Shown: one piece after another, positions 1-7,490 of the stretch
How the letters are laid out: the number at the start of each line of letters is the position of its first letter
How positions within the stretch are numbered: position 1 is the stretch's first letter
NCBI GenBank assembly: GCA_018897395.1
Contig: JAHIKV010000188.1
Span: 1 to 47,911 of the forward strand
Direction of reading: 5' to 3'
Length of the DNA: 47,911 nucleotides
Source: Planctomycetota bacterium
GTDB taxonomy: Bacteria > Planctomycetota > Planctomycetia > Pirellulales > Thermoguttaceae
Position numbers and translations under genes: made by a program
The notes under the pieces: generated by a model
What the model was told of the DNA's origin: nothing
Database searches by the model: none
The model's input: only the letters and a program-made list of their open reading frames with translations

Positions 1-494
1 CCTACAAAGTCAGCGGGTAGTGGATAGTGGGTAGTGGTTAGTAAGGGGAAAGGGGGATTTGGAATCTGAGATTCGAGATCGAGATGGTGCGGCAGTTCAA
101 CTGCCGCACCAACGGGATGTTCAACTGCCGCACCAACGGGATGTTGAACTGCCGCACCAACGGGATGTTGAACTGCCGCACCAACGGAGAGATTATCTGC
201 ATCAACGGAGACATCAATGGCCGGTGAACCGGCCATCCCTCGTTTCTCGCCCCACGCCCCACGCCCCACGTCCCACGTCCCTCGTCCCTCGTCCCTCAAC
301 TCGGCGGCCGCCTCGGCCTTCTGCCATCGGCGAAGGTGCAGGTGCATGTCGAGATAGTCGAAGTATATGCGTCGGGCCGCCGGGTCATCCGCCAGAAGCC
401 CCTGGAGCCGCTCGTGCTCGGGCGGGGCGATCTCGTCGCCCAACAGCGCTTCGAGCAGATCGAGCAATTCATTTTGGCTCTTCGATGCGTTCAC
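1..494 (-). CDS. FecR/LamG-type anti-sigma partner protein, N-terminal part (runs off window)
   Basis: A GTG start overlaps the sigma factor stop as GTGA (491-494), so it should be translationally coupled. Residues 1-60 read NELLDLLEALLGDE, then PPEHERLQGLLADDPAARR, then YFDYLDMHLHLRRW. This resembles the N-terminal region of planctomycete FecR-like or LamG proteins encoded next to ECF sigma factors. I translated the frame codon by codon and it has no stop down to base 1, so the gene continues outside the window. From about residue 67 the sequence becomes low complexity: a GRGTWDVGRGAWGE stretch, then four copies of an octapeptide (QHPVGAAV-like) from a 24-bp tandem repeat, then LTTTHYPLP from another short repeat. 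The repeat-derived part looks inserted. Whether it remains a functional gene cannot be judged without the 3' end. Confidence 0.6.
   Translation of the reverse strand, partial: MNASKSQNELLDLLEALLGDEIAPPEHERLQGLLADDPAARRIYFDYLDMHLHLRRWQKAEAAAELRDEGRGTWDVGRGAWGEKRGMAGSPAIDVSVDADNLSVGAAVQHPVGAAVQHPVGAAVEHPVGAAVELPHHLDLESQIPNPPFPLLTTTHYPLPADFV
98..187. repeat. 24-bp tandem repeat, 3.75 copies, inside a reading frame
   Basis: The unit CAACTGCCGCACCAACGGGATGTT is repeated at 98, 122, 146 and (partial) 170, with only C/G variation at the first base. The unit is 24 bp, a multiple of three, so on the minus strand it encodes an eight-residue peptide repeat within the anti-sigma-like gene. Its first copy also pairs with the bases just before it: GGTGCGGCAGTT at 86-97 is the reverse complement of AACTGCCGCACC at 99-110. 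Confidence 0.9.
240..298. repeat. Low-complexity short tandem repeats (CCCCACG / TCCCTCG)
   Basis: Irregular heptamer-like units CCCCACG, TCCCACG and TCCCTCG follow each other. On the minus strand they read as GGGACGAGGGACG-type sequence and stay open in the frame of the anti-sigma-like gene. A related GGGACGAGGG string follows the secA stop near 28470. Confidence 0.7.
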
Positions 495-1138
495 TGCTCG
501 GTCCCCTGCTGCCGCACGGCGTCTTCCACGCACTCGAACAGTTCGCGGCGGATGAGGTTCAGGCGGTTGTAGATGGTCTGCGGAGAGCGGTGCAACTGTT
601 CGGCTAATTGACGGATTGTCGTCTCGCCTTCGTAGGCGTGCTGGAGCAGGTCTCGCTGTTTTTCAGAGAGTTTGGCGATGCAATCCATGAGGAAGTCGCG
701 GCGGCGGCCTCCGCGTTGCGGGCTGACGTCGCGCTCCTCGGCCAACTGCTCGACCAGGTCGTTGTCGAACATCAGCCGGTCGCGGCCGGCGGTGCGGCGG
801 AAGTTTTGCACCTCGAAAAACGCCACCCGGCAGGCCCAGGCGAGGAAGTCACTGCCCGGCGAAAAAGGGGACGGGTCCAATTTGTGCGAAGCACCCTCCG
901 GGCCGTTCCGGCAAATTGGACCTGTCCCCTTTTTCGCTGCCGGCTCGAAACTGCCGAACTTCCGCCACAGCACCAGGCTGGTCTGCTGAAAAACGTCCTC
1001 GGCGTCCGACCAGCGCGGCAGGAGCGAGAAGACGTAGGCGAACAGGTTGTCGTGAACCTGCGCAAAGAGGCTCACAAACCGCTCGTACCGCCGCGGATCG
1101 GCAACGCGACCCTGCTCTGTGCCAAAATTGTTTTCCAC
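491..1138 (-). CDS. ECF sigma-70 factor, Rhodopirellula/Verrucomicrobium type, with in-frame repeat insertion
   Basis: The 215-residue protein has sigma region 2 (FVSLFAQVHDNLFAYVFSLL, then DAEDVFQQTSLVLWRKF) and region 4 with a helix-turn-helix (LSEKQRDLLQHAYEG, IRQLAEQLHRSPQTIYNRLN). This is the order typical of planctomycete ECF factors. The GTG start at 1138 has GGAGG about 6 bases upstream. Between FEP and GSDFLAWACRVAFFEV, two parts of region 2 that are normally contiguous, about 28 residues (AAKKGTGPICRNG...SPFSP) come from a 79-bp palindromic element. The insertion is in frame and falls in the loop before the last region 2 helix. It probably directs RNA polymerase to a small regulon with its coupled neighbour; the target genes are unknown. 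Confidence 0.88.
   Translation of the reverse strand: MENNFGTEQGRVADPRRYERFVSLFAQVHDNLFAYVFSLLPRWSDAEDVFQQTSLVLWRKFGSFEPAAKKGTGPICRNGPEGASHKLDPSPFSPGSDFLAWACRVAFFEVQNFRRTAGRDRLMFDNDLVEQLAEERDVSPQRGGRRRDFLMDCIAKLSEKQRDLLQHAYEGETTIRQLAEQLHRSPQTIYNRLNLIRRELFECVEDAVRQQGTEQ
859..937. repeat. 79-bp palindromic element (copy 1) inside the sigma factor gene
   Basis: Arms of 26 bp (859-884 and 912-937, one mismatch) flank a 27-bp loop. The second copy lies at 11212-11290 in apbE with perfect arms and a loop matching at 25 of 27 bases. None of its six frames contains a stop codon, so it can sit in any frame of a gene. GCCCGGC and GCCGGC next to the two ends could be remnants of target duplication. Confidence 0.92.
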
Positions 1139-1312
1139 CCCGCACCTCCAAAAGATGAGACACGGCCGAAATCGCCGTCGGAGGCTCTCCCTCCTATTAT
1201 AAACGTACAGGAGGGCGCGGGTTTACCGATTTGCGTCGGCTACCATCAGCGAGGGTGGCGAGGAAGTTCGTTTGGCGGGGTTAGGGCTTGGGAACAACAA
1301 GTTGCCGAACTT

Positions 1313-1394
1313 GGGTGGCACGTCCCTGAACACAGCGAAGGGCGTGGTGAATGACCAAATCACGCCCTTCGCTGCGCTCAGGGACATGCCACCC
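1313..1394. repeat. Imperfect inverted repeat in the sigma/KAS intergenic gap
   Basis: GGGTGGCACGTCCCTGA at the left is mirrored by TCAGGGACATGCCACCC at the right, with inner arms AGCGAAGGGCGTG and CACGCCCTTCGCT. It belongs to the same general class as the GGTGGCACGCCCT palindrome at 36864-36900. The rest of the gap (1139-1431) should hold the sigma factor promoter; no clear consensus is visible. Confidence 0.8.
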
Positions 1395-1431
1395 TCGTTG
1401 GAATTTCACCAAGTTATTTCTTCCCGGAACC

Positions 1432-2784
1432 TCACCACTCGACGGTGATGGCCGCGGTGGTCAGGCCGGCGCCGACCGAGCAGAGGACCAGTTTATCGCC
1501 CGGCTGAAGGCCCTCTTCCATCTCGATGATCGCCAGCGGGATGCTGGCGCTGGAGGTGTTGCCCACGTGGTCGACGTTCAGATAGAACCGGTCGAAGCCG
1601 ACGTGGCTGCGTTTGGCGGCGGCCTTCAATATCCGGCCGTTGGCCTGGTGCGGGATGATCCAACGGATATTTTCCGACTTCCAGCCGCTGCGGCTCAGCG
1701 CCCGGCTGATTACGTCGGCGAAGTTCTCGGTGGCCGAACGGAACAGCGCCGGCCCGTCGATCCGGATCCAGGGGTCCGAGTCGCATTGGCCGTTTTGGAC
1801 GGTGTAGCCCGGCTCCGAACGTCGGGCCAGATGCAGGCCGCGGGTGTCGGCGCCGAGAACCACGTTGTGGATGCGGTGGCCGCCAGACCCCGGGGACATG
1901 GCGGAAACGACCGTCGCCCCGGCCCCGTCGCCGAAGAGGAAATATGCGCCGCGGTCCGAGCGGTCCAACAACCGCGACTGCATGTCGACGCCCACGGTCA
2001 GCACGTTCCGCGCCGTGCCGGAGAGGATCATTCCCTGGGCCATCGAGATGGCGTAGAGCCAGCCGGAGCAGGCCGCGTTCAGGTCGAACGAGGGGATGGA
2101 TTGCAGGTTCAGGCGGTCTTGGAGGATCGCGGCGGTCGAGGGCATCGCCACGTCGGGAGTGGTGGTGGCGACGATCACGGCGTCGATGTCCTTCGCGGCC
2201 ATTGCCGAACGGCGGATCGCCTCCAGCGCCGCCTGGTAGGCCATGTCGGAGGGCTTTTCGTCCTCGGCGGCCCAGCGCCGCTTGCGGATGCCGGTGACCT
2301 GATAGACGTATTCGGCGTCGATTTCGGGAAACTCCTCGAGCAATTCGTCGTTGGTCACCAACCGTTTCGGCAGGTAGCCCCCGAAGCCGAGCAGCGCGAT
2401 CGGCTCTCCCCGATAGGTCGGCGACGGCGCGGCCGGCGCGGCTTCGATCCGCGACGCCGAATGTTCGACGGCAGCGGCCGGAGGAATCCAATCGCGCATC
2501 GCCGGATCGGCCGTCTCGATCTCCACGATCGGTTCGGTCAGTGGCAGGGTCTCGCCCTCCAGGTGCAAGCGGCGGATCACCAACCCGTCGCATGGGGCCT
2601 CGAAATCGTACACCGACTTCGCGCTATCGACCTGCACCAACGCCTCGCCTTTGCGAAAGCGGTCTCCTTCGGCGACGCGCCACTCGACGATCGTGGCCTC
2701 GGTCTCCGAAGCGCCCTGCGCCGGCAGGTACAACGGCATCTTGAACGACACGGCGTCCTTATGGCTCAACTTCAATTCGCTCAC
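1432..2784 (-). CDS. Lipoyl domain fused to 3-oxoacyl-ACP synthase III-like (FabH-type) enzyme
   Basis: Residues about 12-92 form a biotinyl/lipoyl domain. The motif VDSAKSVYDFEAP places K56 where E2 subunits carry the lipoylated lysine. A proline/alanine linker (about 100-125) leads to a complete KAS III domain: nucleophile C239 in NAACSGWLYA, H379 in IPHQAN and N409 in HVGNTSS, all three catalytic residues of FabH. At 450 residues it is about 120 longer than an ordinary FabH (around 320), which equals the lipoyl domain plus linker. The GTG start overlaps the stop of the E1 gene as GTGA, so the two are co-translated. Inference: an acyl group made by the E1 partner is carried on the lipoyl arm and handed to the KAS cysteine, then condensed with an acceptor such as malonyl-ACP. 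Product and acceptor are unknown. Confidence 0.88.
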   Translation of the reverse strand: MSELKLSHKDAVSFKMPLYLPAQGASETEATIVEWRVAEGDRFRKGEALVQVDSAKSVYDFEAPCDGLVIRRLHLEGETLPLTEPIVEIETADPAMRDWIPPAAAVEHSASRIEAAPAAPSPTYRGEPIALLGFGGYLPKRLVTNDELLEEFPEIDAEYVYQVTGIRKRRWAAEDEKPSDMAYQAALEAIRRSAMAAKDIDAVIVATTTPDVAMPSTAAILQDRLNLQSIPSFDLNAACSGWLYAISMAQGMILSGTARNVLTVGVDMQSRLLDRSDRGAYFLFGDGAGATVVSAMSPGSGGHRIHNVVLGADTRGLHLARRSEPGYTVQNGQCDSDPWIRIDGPALFRSATENFADVISRALSRSGWKSENIRWIIPHQANGRILKAAAKRSHVGFDRFYLNVDHVGNTSSASIPLAIIEMEEGLQPGDKLVLCSVGAGLTTAAITVEW

Positions 2785-4916
2785 GAGTCCTCCCTGACCA
2801 TTCTTTCGACTGCTGCTTCAATGCGTTGGCTGTTGGGCCGATGATTCGATTCCAGCTCGGGCGCGAAGGGGATCGGCAGGTTGGGGGCGGCCACCAGCCG
2901 CGGCGGGCATTTCAACGCGCCGAGCGACTCGCGACAGACCAGCGAGATCACCCGGTCGCCCAATCCCTGCACTTCCCCGCACTCCTGCACCACCAGCAAC
3001 CGACCCGTCTTGACCACCGATTCCAGTATCGGGCCAATGTCCATCGGCTGCAAGACGAAGGGGTTCCAGACTTCGATCGAGCGCGGGCTGCGGGCGGCAA
3101 CCGCCAGACACTCGTGGACCATCGCCCCGAACGCCACCACGGTCAGATCAGTCCCTTCCGTGTAACGTCTCGGTCGCCAAACGGCGGAGAGGTTGCCGTC
3201 GAAGTCGATCTCGCCGCTGCGGCTCCAGTAGAGTTGTTTGTGTTCAAAGACCAGGCACGGGTTGGGGTCGTGGAAGCCGGCCACCAGGGCCTCGAACGTC
3301 TCCTGGGCGGTGGCCGGATAGAGCAGTTTCAGCCCCGGAAAGCGCGACCAAAGCCCCTCGAACTCGCCCGAGTGAAACGCCCCCATCGTCAACCCGCCGC
3401 CGCAAGGCAGCCGGAACAACAGGGGCGCCGGCCGGCCGGTGCGGAAGTACCAAGTGCTCGAGTTCATCCCCAACTGCGTGCCCACCTCGGTCGAAAAATC
3501 GGCGAACTGGAACTCCATGATCGGCCGCGCGTCGATCTGCGACGCCCCCAGTGCGAAGCCCACCTGGGCCGACTCGCAGACCGGCATGTCGAGCACGCGC
3601 CGCGGGCCGTGCCGCTCGAAAAGCCCCTTGCAGGTCTTGAACGCCGAGCCGTAGACGCCCACGTCGAGTCCCATCAGGAATGCGTTCGGGTTGTGTTCGA
3701 GCAGATAGTCCAAGGCCCGGCCCACCGCTTCGCCGTTTTTCACCGCGGGAGAGTGATATGGTTTCACCTTCGGCGGCGTGGCTTCGGCAAACACGGACAT
3801 GCGATTCCCCAGCGGGTCGGGACGCCCGACCGGCATCGCGCGGGCCAGGGCCGAACGGATTTCCTCCTCGACCGCCTCCTCCATGTCCGCCACGTCCACC
3901 TCCGACATGCCGCAGGTCTCGATCAGCTTCCGCCGCGCGGCCGGCACCGGATCCTGTGCGAGCCACCGTTTCTTCGTTTCGGCCGGCACGTAATCCCCCT
4001 TGTCGTAGGCGGCGTGACCGTTGAGCCGCAACGTCATGCACTCGAGGATCACCGGCAACGAGGTGGCCTGCATCGTCTCCAGCGCGTCGCAAACCGACGT
4101 ATACACTTCCCAAGAATCCAGCCCGTTGATCGTATACCCCGAAATCCCGTAGCCGTGCGCCCGATCGGCAAGGTGCCGGCAGTGATACTGAAAACTCGTG
4201 GGCGTGGAGAACGAGTAATGGTTGTTCTCGACCAGAAACAGGACGGGCACTTTCTGGACGGAAGCGAGGTTTAGCGATTCGTGGATCTCGCCGGTGCTGC
4301 TGGCGCCGTCGCCGAGCACCGCCAGTCCGAAGACGTCCTCGCCGTCGCGTCGCGCGGCCCAAGTCCCACCCACCACCAGGCTTGTCATCTTGCCCAGGTG
4401 GCTCATCATGGGAAACCGCCGCCGAGCGGCGTCGCCGTGGTGGCAGTTCCCCTCGCGGGCGTGCGTGGGGCTTTCGGCGTTGGCCATGTATTGGCAAAAC
4501 AGTTGGTACGGCGTGGCCCCCAACAGCAAATGACCGGCCAGATCGCGGTGCCAGATCGAAACCACGTCCCGCCCGGCGCGCAAGGGCATCGTCATGCCCA
4601 CCGCGGTGGCCTCGTTGCCCCAACTGTCGGTGACCGTCCCCTTGACGTAACCCTTCTTAAACAAGTCCAGAAGTCGTTCTTCCATGCGGCGGGAGAGAAG
4701 CATCAGCGGGTAGGCGGCCGCGTAATACTCCGCCTGCGAAAGCCGTTGCGGAAACCGGACCACCTCGGGCAAATGACGGCCGACGAAATCGCTCCTCGCC
4801 CGAACGCCGCCGACGAGCAAGGAATCCTTGCTCGCAACGCGTCCCGCGTCGGTCGGCAGCGGTCGCCGACCGGTCGAGGGCGTACCGGACCGCTTAATGT
4901 CCGTATGCGAATCCAA
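2781..4916 (-). CDS. 2-oxoacid dehydrogenase E1, alpha and beta subunits fused (ThDP-dependent)
   Basis: This 711-residue protein carries the E1 alpha half first. Its ThDP/Mg motif starts at GDG (202-204) and ends at ENN (about 230-232), with LNGHAAYD resembling the GHHS loop. The E1 beta half starts near residue 395 (GLDVGVYGSAFKTCKGLFE, DMPVCES, EFQFADF). Such fusions resemble branched-chain or pyruvate-type E1 enzymes, which decarboxylate a 2-oxoacid and acylate a lipoyl domain. The start is TTG at 4916 with AAAGGA upstream; residues 1-55 look unstructured. No separate E2 acyltransferase or E3 dihydrolipoyl dehydrogenase is encoded nearby. The only lipoyl domain is the one fused to the downstream KAS III-like enzyme, so the pair probably works as one unit. 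The substrate 2-oxoacid cannot be told from sequence. Confidence 0.9.
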   Translation of the reverse strand: MDSHTDIKRSGTPSTGRRPLPTDAGRVASKDSLLVGGVRARSDFVGRHLPEVVRFPQRLSQAEYYAAAYPLMLLSRRMEERLLDLFKKGYVKGTVTDSWGNEATAVGMTMPLRAGRDVVSIWHRDLAGHLLLGATPYQLFCQYMANAESPTHAREGNCHHGDAARRRFPMMSHLGKMTSLVVGGTWAARRDGEDVFGLAVLGDGASSTGEIHESLNLASVQKVPVLFLVENNHYSFSTPTSFQYHCRHLADRAHGYGISGYTINGLDSWEVYTSVCDALETMQATSLPVILECMTLRLNGHAAYDKGDYVPAETKKRWLAQDPVPAARRKLIETCGMSEVDVADMEEAVEEEIRSALARAMPVGRPDPLGNRMSVFAEATPPKVKPYHSPAVKNGEAVGRALDYLLEHNPNAFLMGLDVGVYGSAFKTCKGLFERHGPRRVLDMPVCESAQVGFALGASQIDARPIMEFQFADFSTEVGTQLGMNSSTWYFRTGRPAPLLFRLPCGGGLTMGAFHSGEFEGLWSRFPGLKLLYPATAQETFEALVAGFHDPNPCLVFEHKQLYWSRSGEIDFDGNLSAVWRPRRYTEGTDLTVVAFGAMVHECLAVAARSPRSIEVWNPFVLQPMDIGPILESVVKTGRLLVVQECGEVQGLGDRVISLVCRESLGALKCPPRLVAAPNLPIPFAPELESNHRPNSQRIEAAVERMVREDS

Positions 4917-5232
4917 GGGGAGTCCTTTCAGTCAACGATGGTATGGAAAGTGCGGTCTCCGGCGGCGAATAGCGGGGGGGTACCCGATGATGGATTTCCC
5001 AATACGCGGCTGATAAGCCCACCCGTTGGAAAAAGACGAAACGATCTACGGGAAGTAGCATCCCACCCTCAAACCGGCCCTCTATAAGCGAGATTGTAAC
5101 GTTGGGAGTGTGGAATGTCACGCCCAGTTACCGGAGATTTACCGAGAATACCCAGGGATTTACGCAGGCCAAACATGCCCCGCAACGCCCAGCTTGCCTC
5201 CGTTTCGCCGTTTTCCGGGCTAATGCAATTAT

Positions 5233-5276
5233 CTTTGGAGTGCGGCGGCTTGCCGCCGCTTTTTGTGCCGACGGCG
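5233..5276. repeat. GC-rich palindromic repeat, left copy flanking the R-M island
   Basis: The core TGCGGCGGCTTGCCGCCGC forms a hairpin (GCGGCGGC/GCCGCCGC) and is followed by GTGCCGACGGCG. An inverted copy with the same outer sequences lies at 8987-9028. The two therefore bracket the methyltransferase/nuclease island in opposite orientation. Confidence 0.82.
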
Positions 5277-5423
5277 TTTTTCGGTGTTGTCGTCGGACTT
5301 AAAAAGCGGCGGGGTATTCCGGGAAGACAGTACCTAATTTGTTTGTTTGGGTGGCCTGCACTACCAAACAACGTCTTGAGAATTGCAAATTCATTCTAAT
5401 CTACCATAACTGGTGTTGGTCCC

Positions 5424-5466
5424 CGGAATATCCGCCCGGAATATCCGAAATATCGGAATAAATCCG
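5424..5466 (+). promoter_or_regulatory. Candidate operator: repeated CGGAATATCCG boxes upstream of the R-M operon
   Basis: CGGAATATCCG occurs at 5424-5434 and again at 5437-5447, followed by CCGAAATATCGG at 5445-5456 and a degenerate GGAATAAATCCG. Each box is a near-palindrome. They end about 80 bases before the start of the small ribbon-helix-helix-like gene, where a controller protein would be expected to bind. Binding is an inference only. Confidence 0.45.
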
Positions 5467-5543
5467 TTTCAATTCATGGCAGATTTTCTCCGTGCGGATG
5501 CCCTTTGGTGAAAACATCTCTTGCATTATTACAGGACCGTGTT

Positions 5544-5825
5544 ATGTTACATTACATGGCTCGCGGCAGATCCGGCAGAATCGTTCTCGAAATCGATCCT
5601 TCCCAAAAGGATGATCTGTATTCCGCTCTGACACGGGACGGTTTGACCTTGAAGGACTGGTTTCTTCGGCAAGCTGCACAATACCTTCGTAACCGAACTG
5701 AGATACCGCTGTTTAGGGAATCAGTCGTGTCCGAGAAGCCAACGCCAAACAAGGTCAAGTCTCAGCCGACTACTGTTCCACCGGCGAAAGCAAGAAGCAG
5801 CCGCGCGGAGGCCGATTCCCAATGA
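5544..5825 (+). CDS. Small ribbon-helix-helix-like protein, probable controller of the R-M operon
   Basis: A 93-residue basic protein. The ATG at 5544 is chosen because AGGA (5533-5536) lies 7 bases upstream; an in-frame TTG at 5505 lacks such a site. The core GRIVLEIDPSQKDDLYSAL followed by TLKDWFLRQAAQYLRN looks like a strand and two helices, as in MetJ/Arc-type regulators. The last 40 residues are a basic, disordered-looking tail. Its stop overlaps the methyltransferase start as ATGA, so the two are co-translated. Regulation of the downstream methyltransferase is inferred from position; a structural accessory role is also possible. Confidence 0.6.
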   Translation: MLHYMARGRSGRIVLEIDPSQKDDLYSALTRDGLTLKDWFLRQAAQYLRNRTEIPLFRESVVSEKPTPNKVKSQPTTVPPAKARSSRAEADSQ

Positions 5826-7477
5826 ACTTCATCCAATTCGAGTCTAAACAGAAACTCCGCGGCGGGTTCTACACAGCCCCCTCCATCGCCTCGTTCTTGG
5901 TCAAGTGGATCAAAGCAGCAAAACCAAGATCGCTCTTAGAGCCTAGTTGTGGCGACGGAGCGTTTCTCGACGCAGTCGAGGGACATCGCATCACGAGCCT
6001 CAAGCAGATTACCGCTTGCGAACTGAATGAAGAGGAGGCCGAGAAGGCGGCCAGCCGCACGAAACTGCCTGTTTGTGTACTAAACACGGACTTTCTCCGT
6101 TGGTATCTATTCCAAGCTCAAAACGACGGGGGCTTTGATGCGGTGGTTGGCAATCCTCCGTTCATCCGCTATCAATACTTGCCAGATGAGCAGCAACTAC
6201 TTGCCGAAAAGATTTTCGCTCAATTAAGGCTACCTTTCACGAGGCACACAAACGCATGGGTGCCATTTGTCTTAGCCTCGATCAGACTTCTTCGACCGGG
6301 CGGACGGATTGCAATGGTAATCCCTTCCGAAATATTCCACATCCCGCATGCGCAATCTCTGCGACGTTATCTCGCCGAGCAATGTTCGCAGATACTAATC
6401 CTGGACCCCGAGGAAATATGGTTTCACGACACACTACAAGGGACCGTACTACTGCTCGCAGAGAAAAAGCGGGATTTGTTCGAGAAAGGAAAGGGCGTCG
6501 CAATCATCCCTGTAAAAAGTCGCCAGATGTTATCTGGTGATCCTGAGGACTATTTTCAGAACGCCGCCTACACGAACGGCGTCACCATCAAAGGAAAATG
6601 GATGCCTGTTTTTCTGTCGCTTCGCGAACGGGCGCTCCTTTCGCAACTCAAACGTCGAGAGGACATTAAGACATTCAGGGAGATTGCCTCCGTTGACGTT
6701 GGAATCGTTACTGGCGCGAACAAGTTTTTCCTCGTACCAGATAGCACAGTTGAGGAGTTTGCCTTGCAGCATTGGGCGCATCCAATGTTCGGTCGAAGCG
6801 ATCATGTGCGAGGTTTGGTCTACTCTGACAAAGACCATGCGGCCAACAAGGATACCGGTTTGCCAGCCAACTTCTTGTGGTTCCAAGAAGAACAAATAGA
6901 GCAACTCCCAGCGAATGTTAAAAAGTATCTGGATATTGGTCTAAGCCAAAAACTTCACACTCGCTTTAAGTGCCGGACGAGAAAACTCTGGTATAAAGTG
7001 CCGTCAGTTTATTCCGCGCCAATTGCAATGCTGAAGCGGGCACATCATTACCCGCGGCTTGTGCTTAACAGTGCTGGAGCCTACACGACCGACACCGCCT
7101 ACCGGATTCGTCCCCTTGGAATCAAACCGGATGCTTTGGTACTGAGCTTTGTAAATAGCCTCACCTGCCTGACGGCTGAAATGGAAGGGCGTCACTACGG
7201 AGGTGGTGTTCTCGAAATGGTTCCGTCAGAAATCGAACGCCTCCTTATTCCTGTGATCAAAGCTACAGCGGCCGAACTCAAAGCGGCAGATCGGAGGTTT
7301 AGAAACGCGAAAAACGATTCAGAGTTCTTGCGGATGCAGGATTCCCTCGTCCTAGGACAAATTGGTGTGAGCAGAGTTGACCAGGAGTCTCTTCATAACG
7401 CATGGATGAAGTTACGAGATCGACGACACAGGATTCCTTCTGTCGACGATGTGGAACCATCAATCGACGCAATGTGA
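5822..7477 (+). CDS. N6-adenine DNA methyltransferase (Eco57I/type II gamma-like)
   Basis: The 551-residue protein shows the gamma-class order of motifs: motif X (GGFYTAPSIASFLVKW, residues 14-29), motif I for AdoMet binding (LLEPSCGDGAF, 38-48) and catalytic NPPF at 111-114. The C-terminal 250 residues would hold target recognition; YGGGVLEMVPSEIERLLIP resembles the end of such domains. No nuclease motif is seen, so cleavage would come from another protein. The gene ends 13 bp before the convergent PLD-type nuclease gene. Composition is AT-richer than in flanking genes, which fits horizontal transfer. Confidence 0.9.
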   Translation: MNFIQFESKQKLRGGFYTAPSIASFLVKWIKAAKPRSLLEPSCGDGAFLDAVEGHRITSLKQITACELNEEEAEKAASRTKLPVCVLNTDFLRWYLFQAQNDGGFDAVVGNPPFIRYQYLPDEQQLLAEKIFAQLRLPFTRHTNAWVPFVLASIRLLRPGGRIAMVIPSEIFHIPHAQSLRRYLAEQCSQILILDPEEIWFHDTLQGTVLLLAEKKRDLFEKGKGVAIIPVKSRQMLSGDPEDYFQNAAYTNGVTIKGKWMPVFLSLRERALLSQLKRREDIKTFREIASVDVGIVTGANKFFLVPDSTVEEFALQHWAHPMFGRSDHVRGLVYSDKDHAANKDTGLPANFLWFQEEQIEQLPANVKKYLDIGLSQKLHTRFKCRTRKLWYKVPSVYSAPIAMLKRAHHYPRLVLNSAGAYTTDTAYRIRPLGIKPDALVLSFVNSLTCLTAEMEGRHYGGGVLEMVPSEIERLLIPVIKATAAELKAADRRFRNAKNDSEFLRMQDSLVLGQIGVSRVDQESLHNAWMKLRDRRHRIPSVDDVEPSIDAM

Positions 7478-7490
7478 TCAACTTCGCGGA

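Larger units (their letters stand above)
4917..5543. other. Intergenic region between the E1 operon and the restriction-modification island
   Basis: It should contain divergent promoters. It holds a repeat (5233-5276) and a cluster of CGGAATATCCG motifs (5424-5456). Base composition becomes AT-richer from about 5330 onward, marking the left edge of the island. No convincing coding sequence was seen. Confidence 0.6.

Noticed and set aside
98..187. Evenly spaced repeats that might be a CRISPR array
   Set aside because: Units are directly adjacent with no spacers, so this is a tandem repeat, and no cas gene is near.
59..607. Plus-strand frame of 182 codons over the left edge
   Set aside because: Repeat-rich and antisense to the sigma factor and its coupled partner; no ribosome site and no family resemblance.
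1351..2844. Long plus-strand frame of 497 codons
   Set aside because: Antisense shadow of the lipoyl-KAS III gene caused by high GC at codon position 3; composition is Arg/Gly/Ala rich.
2826..4274. Plus-strand frame of 482 codons
   Set aside because: Antisense shadow of the E1 gene, no motifs.
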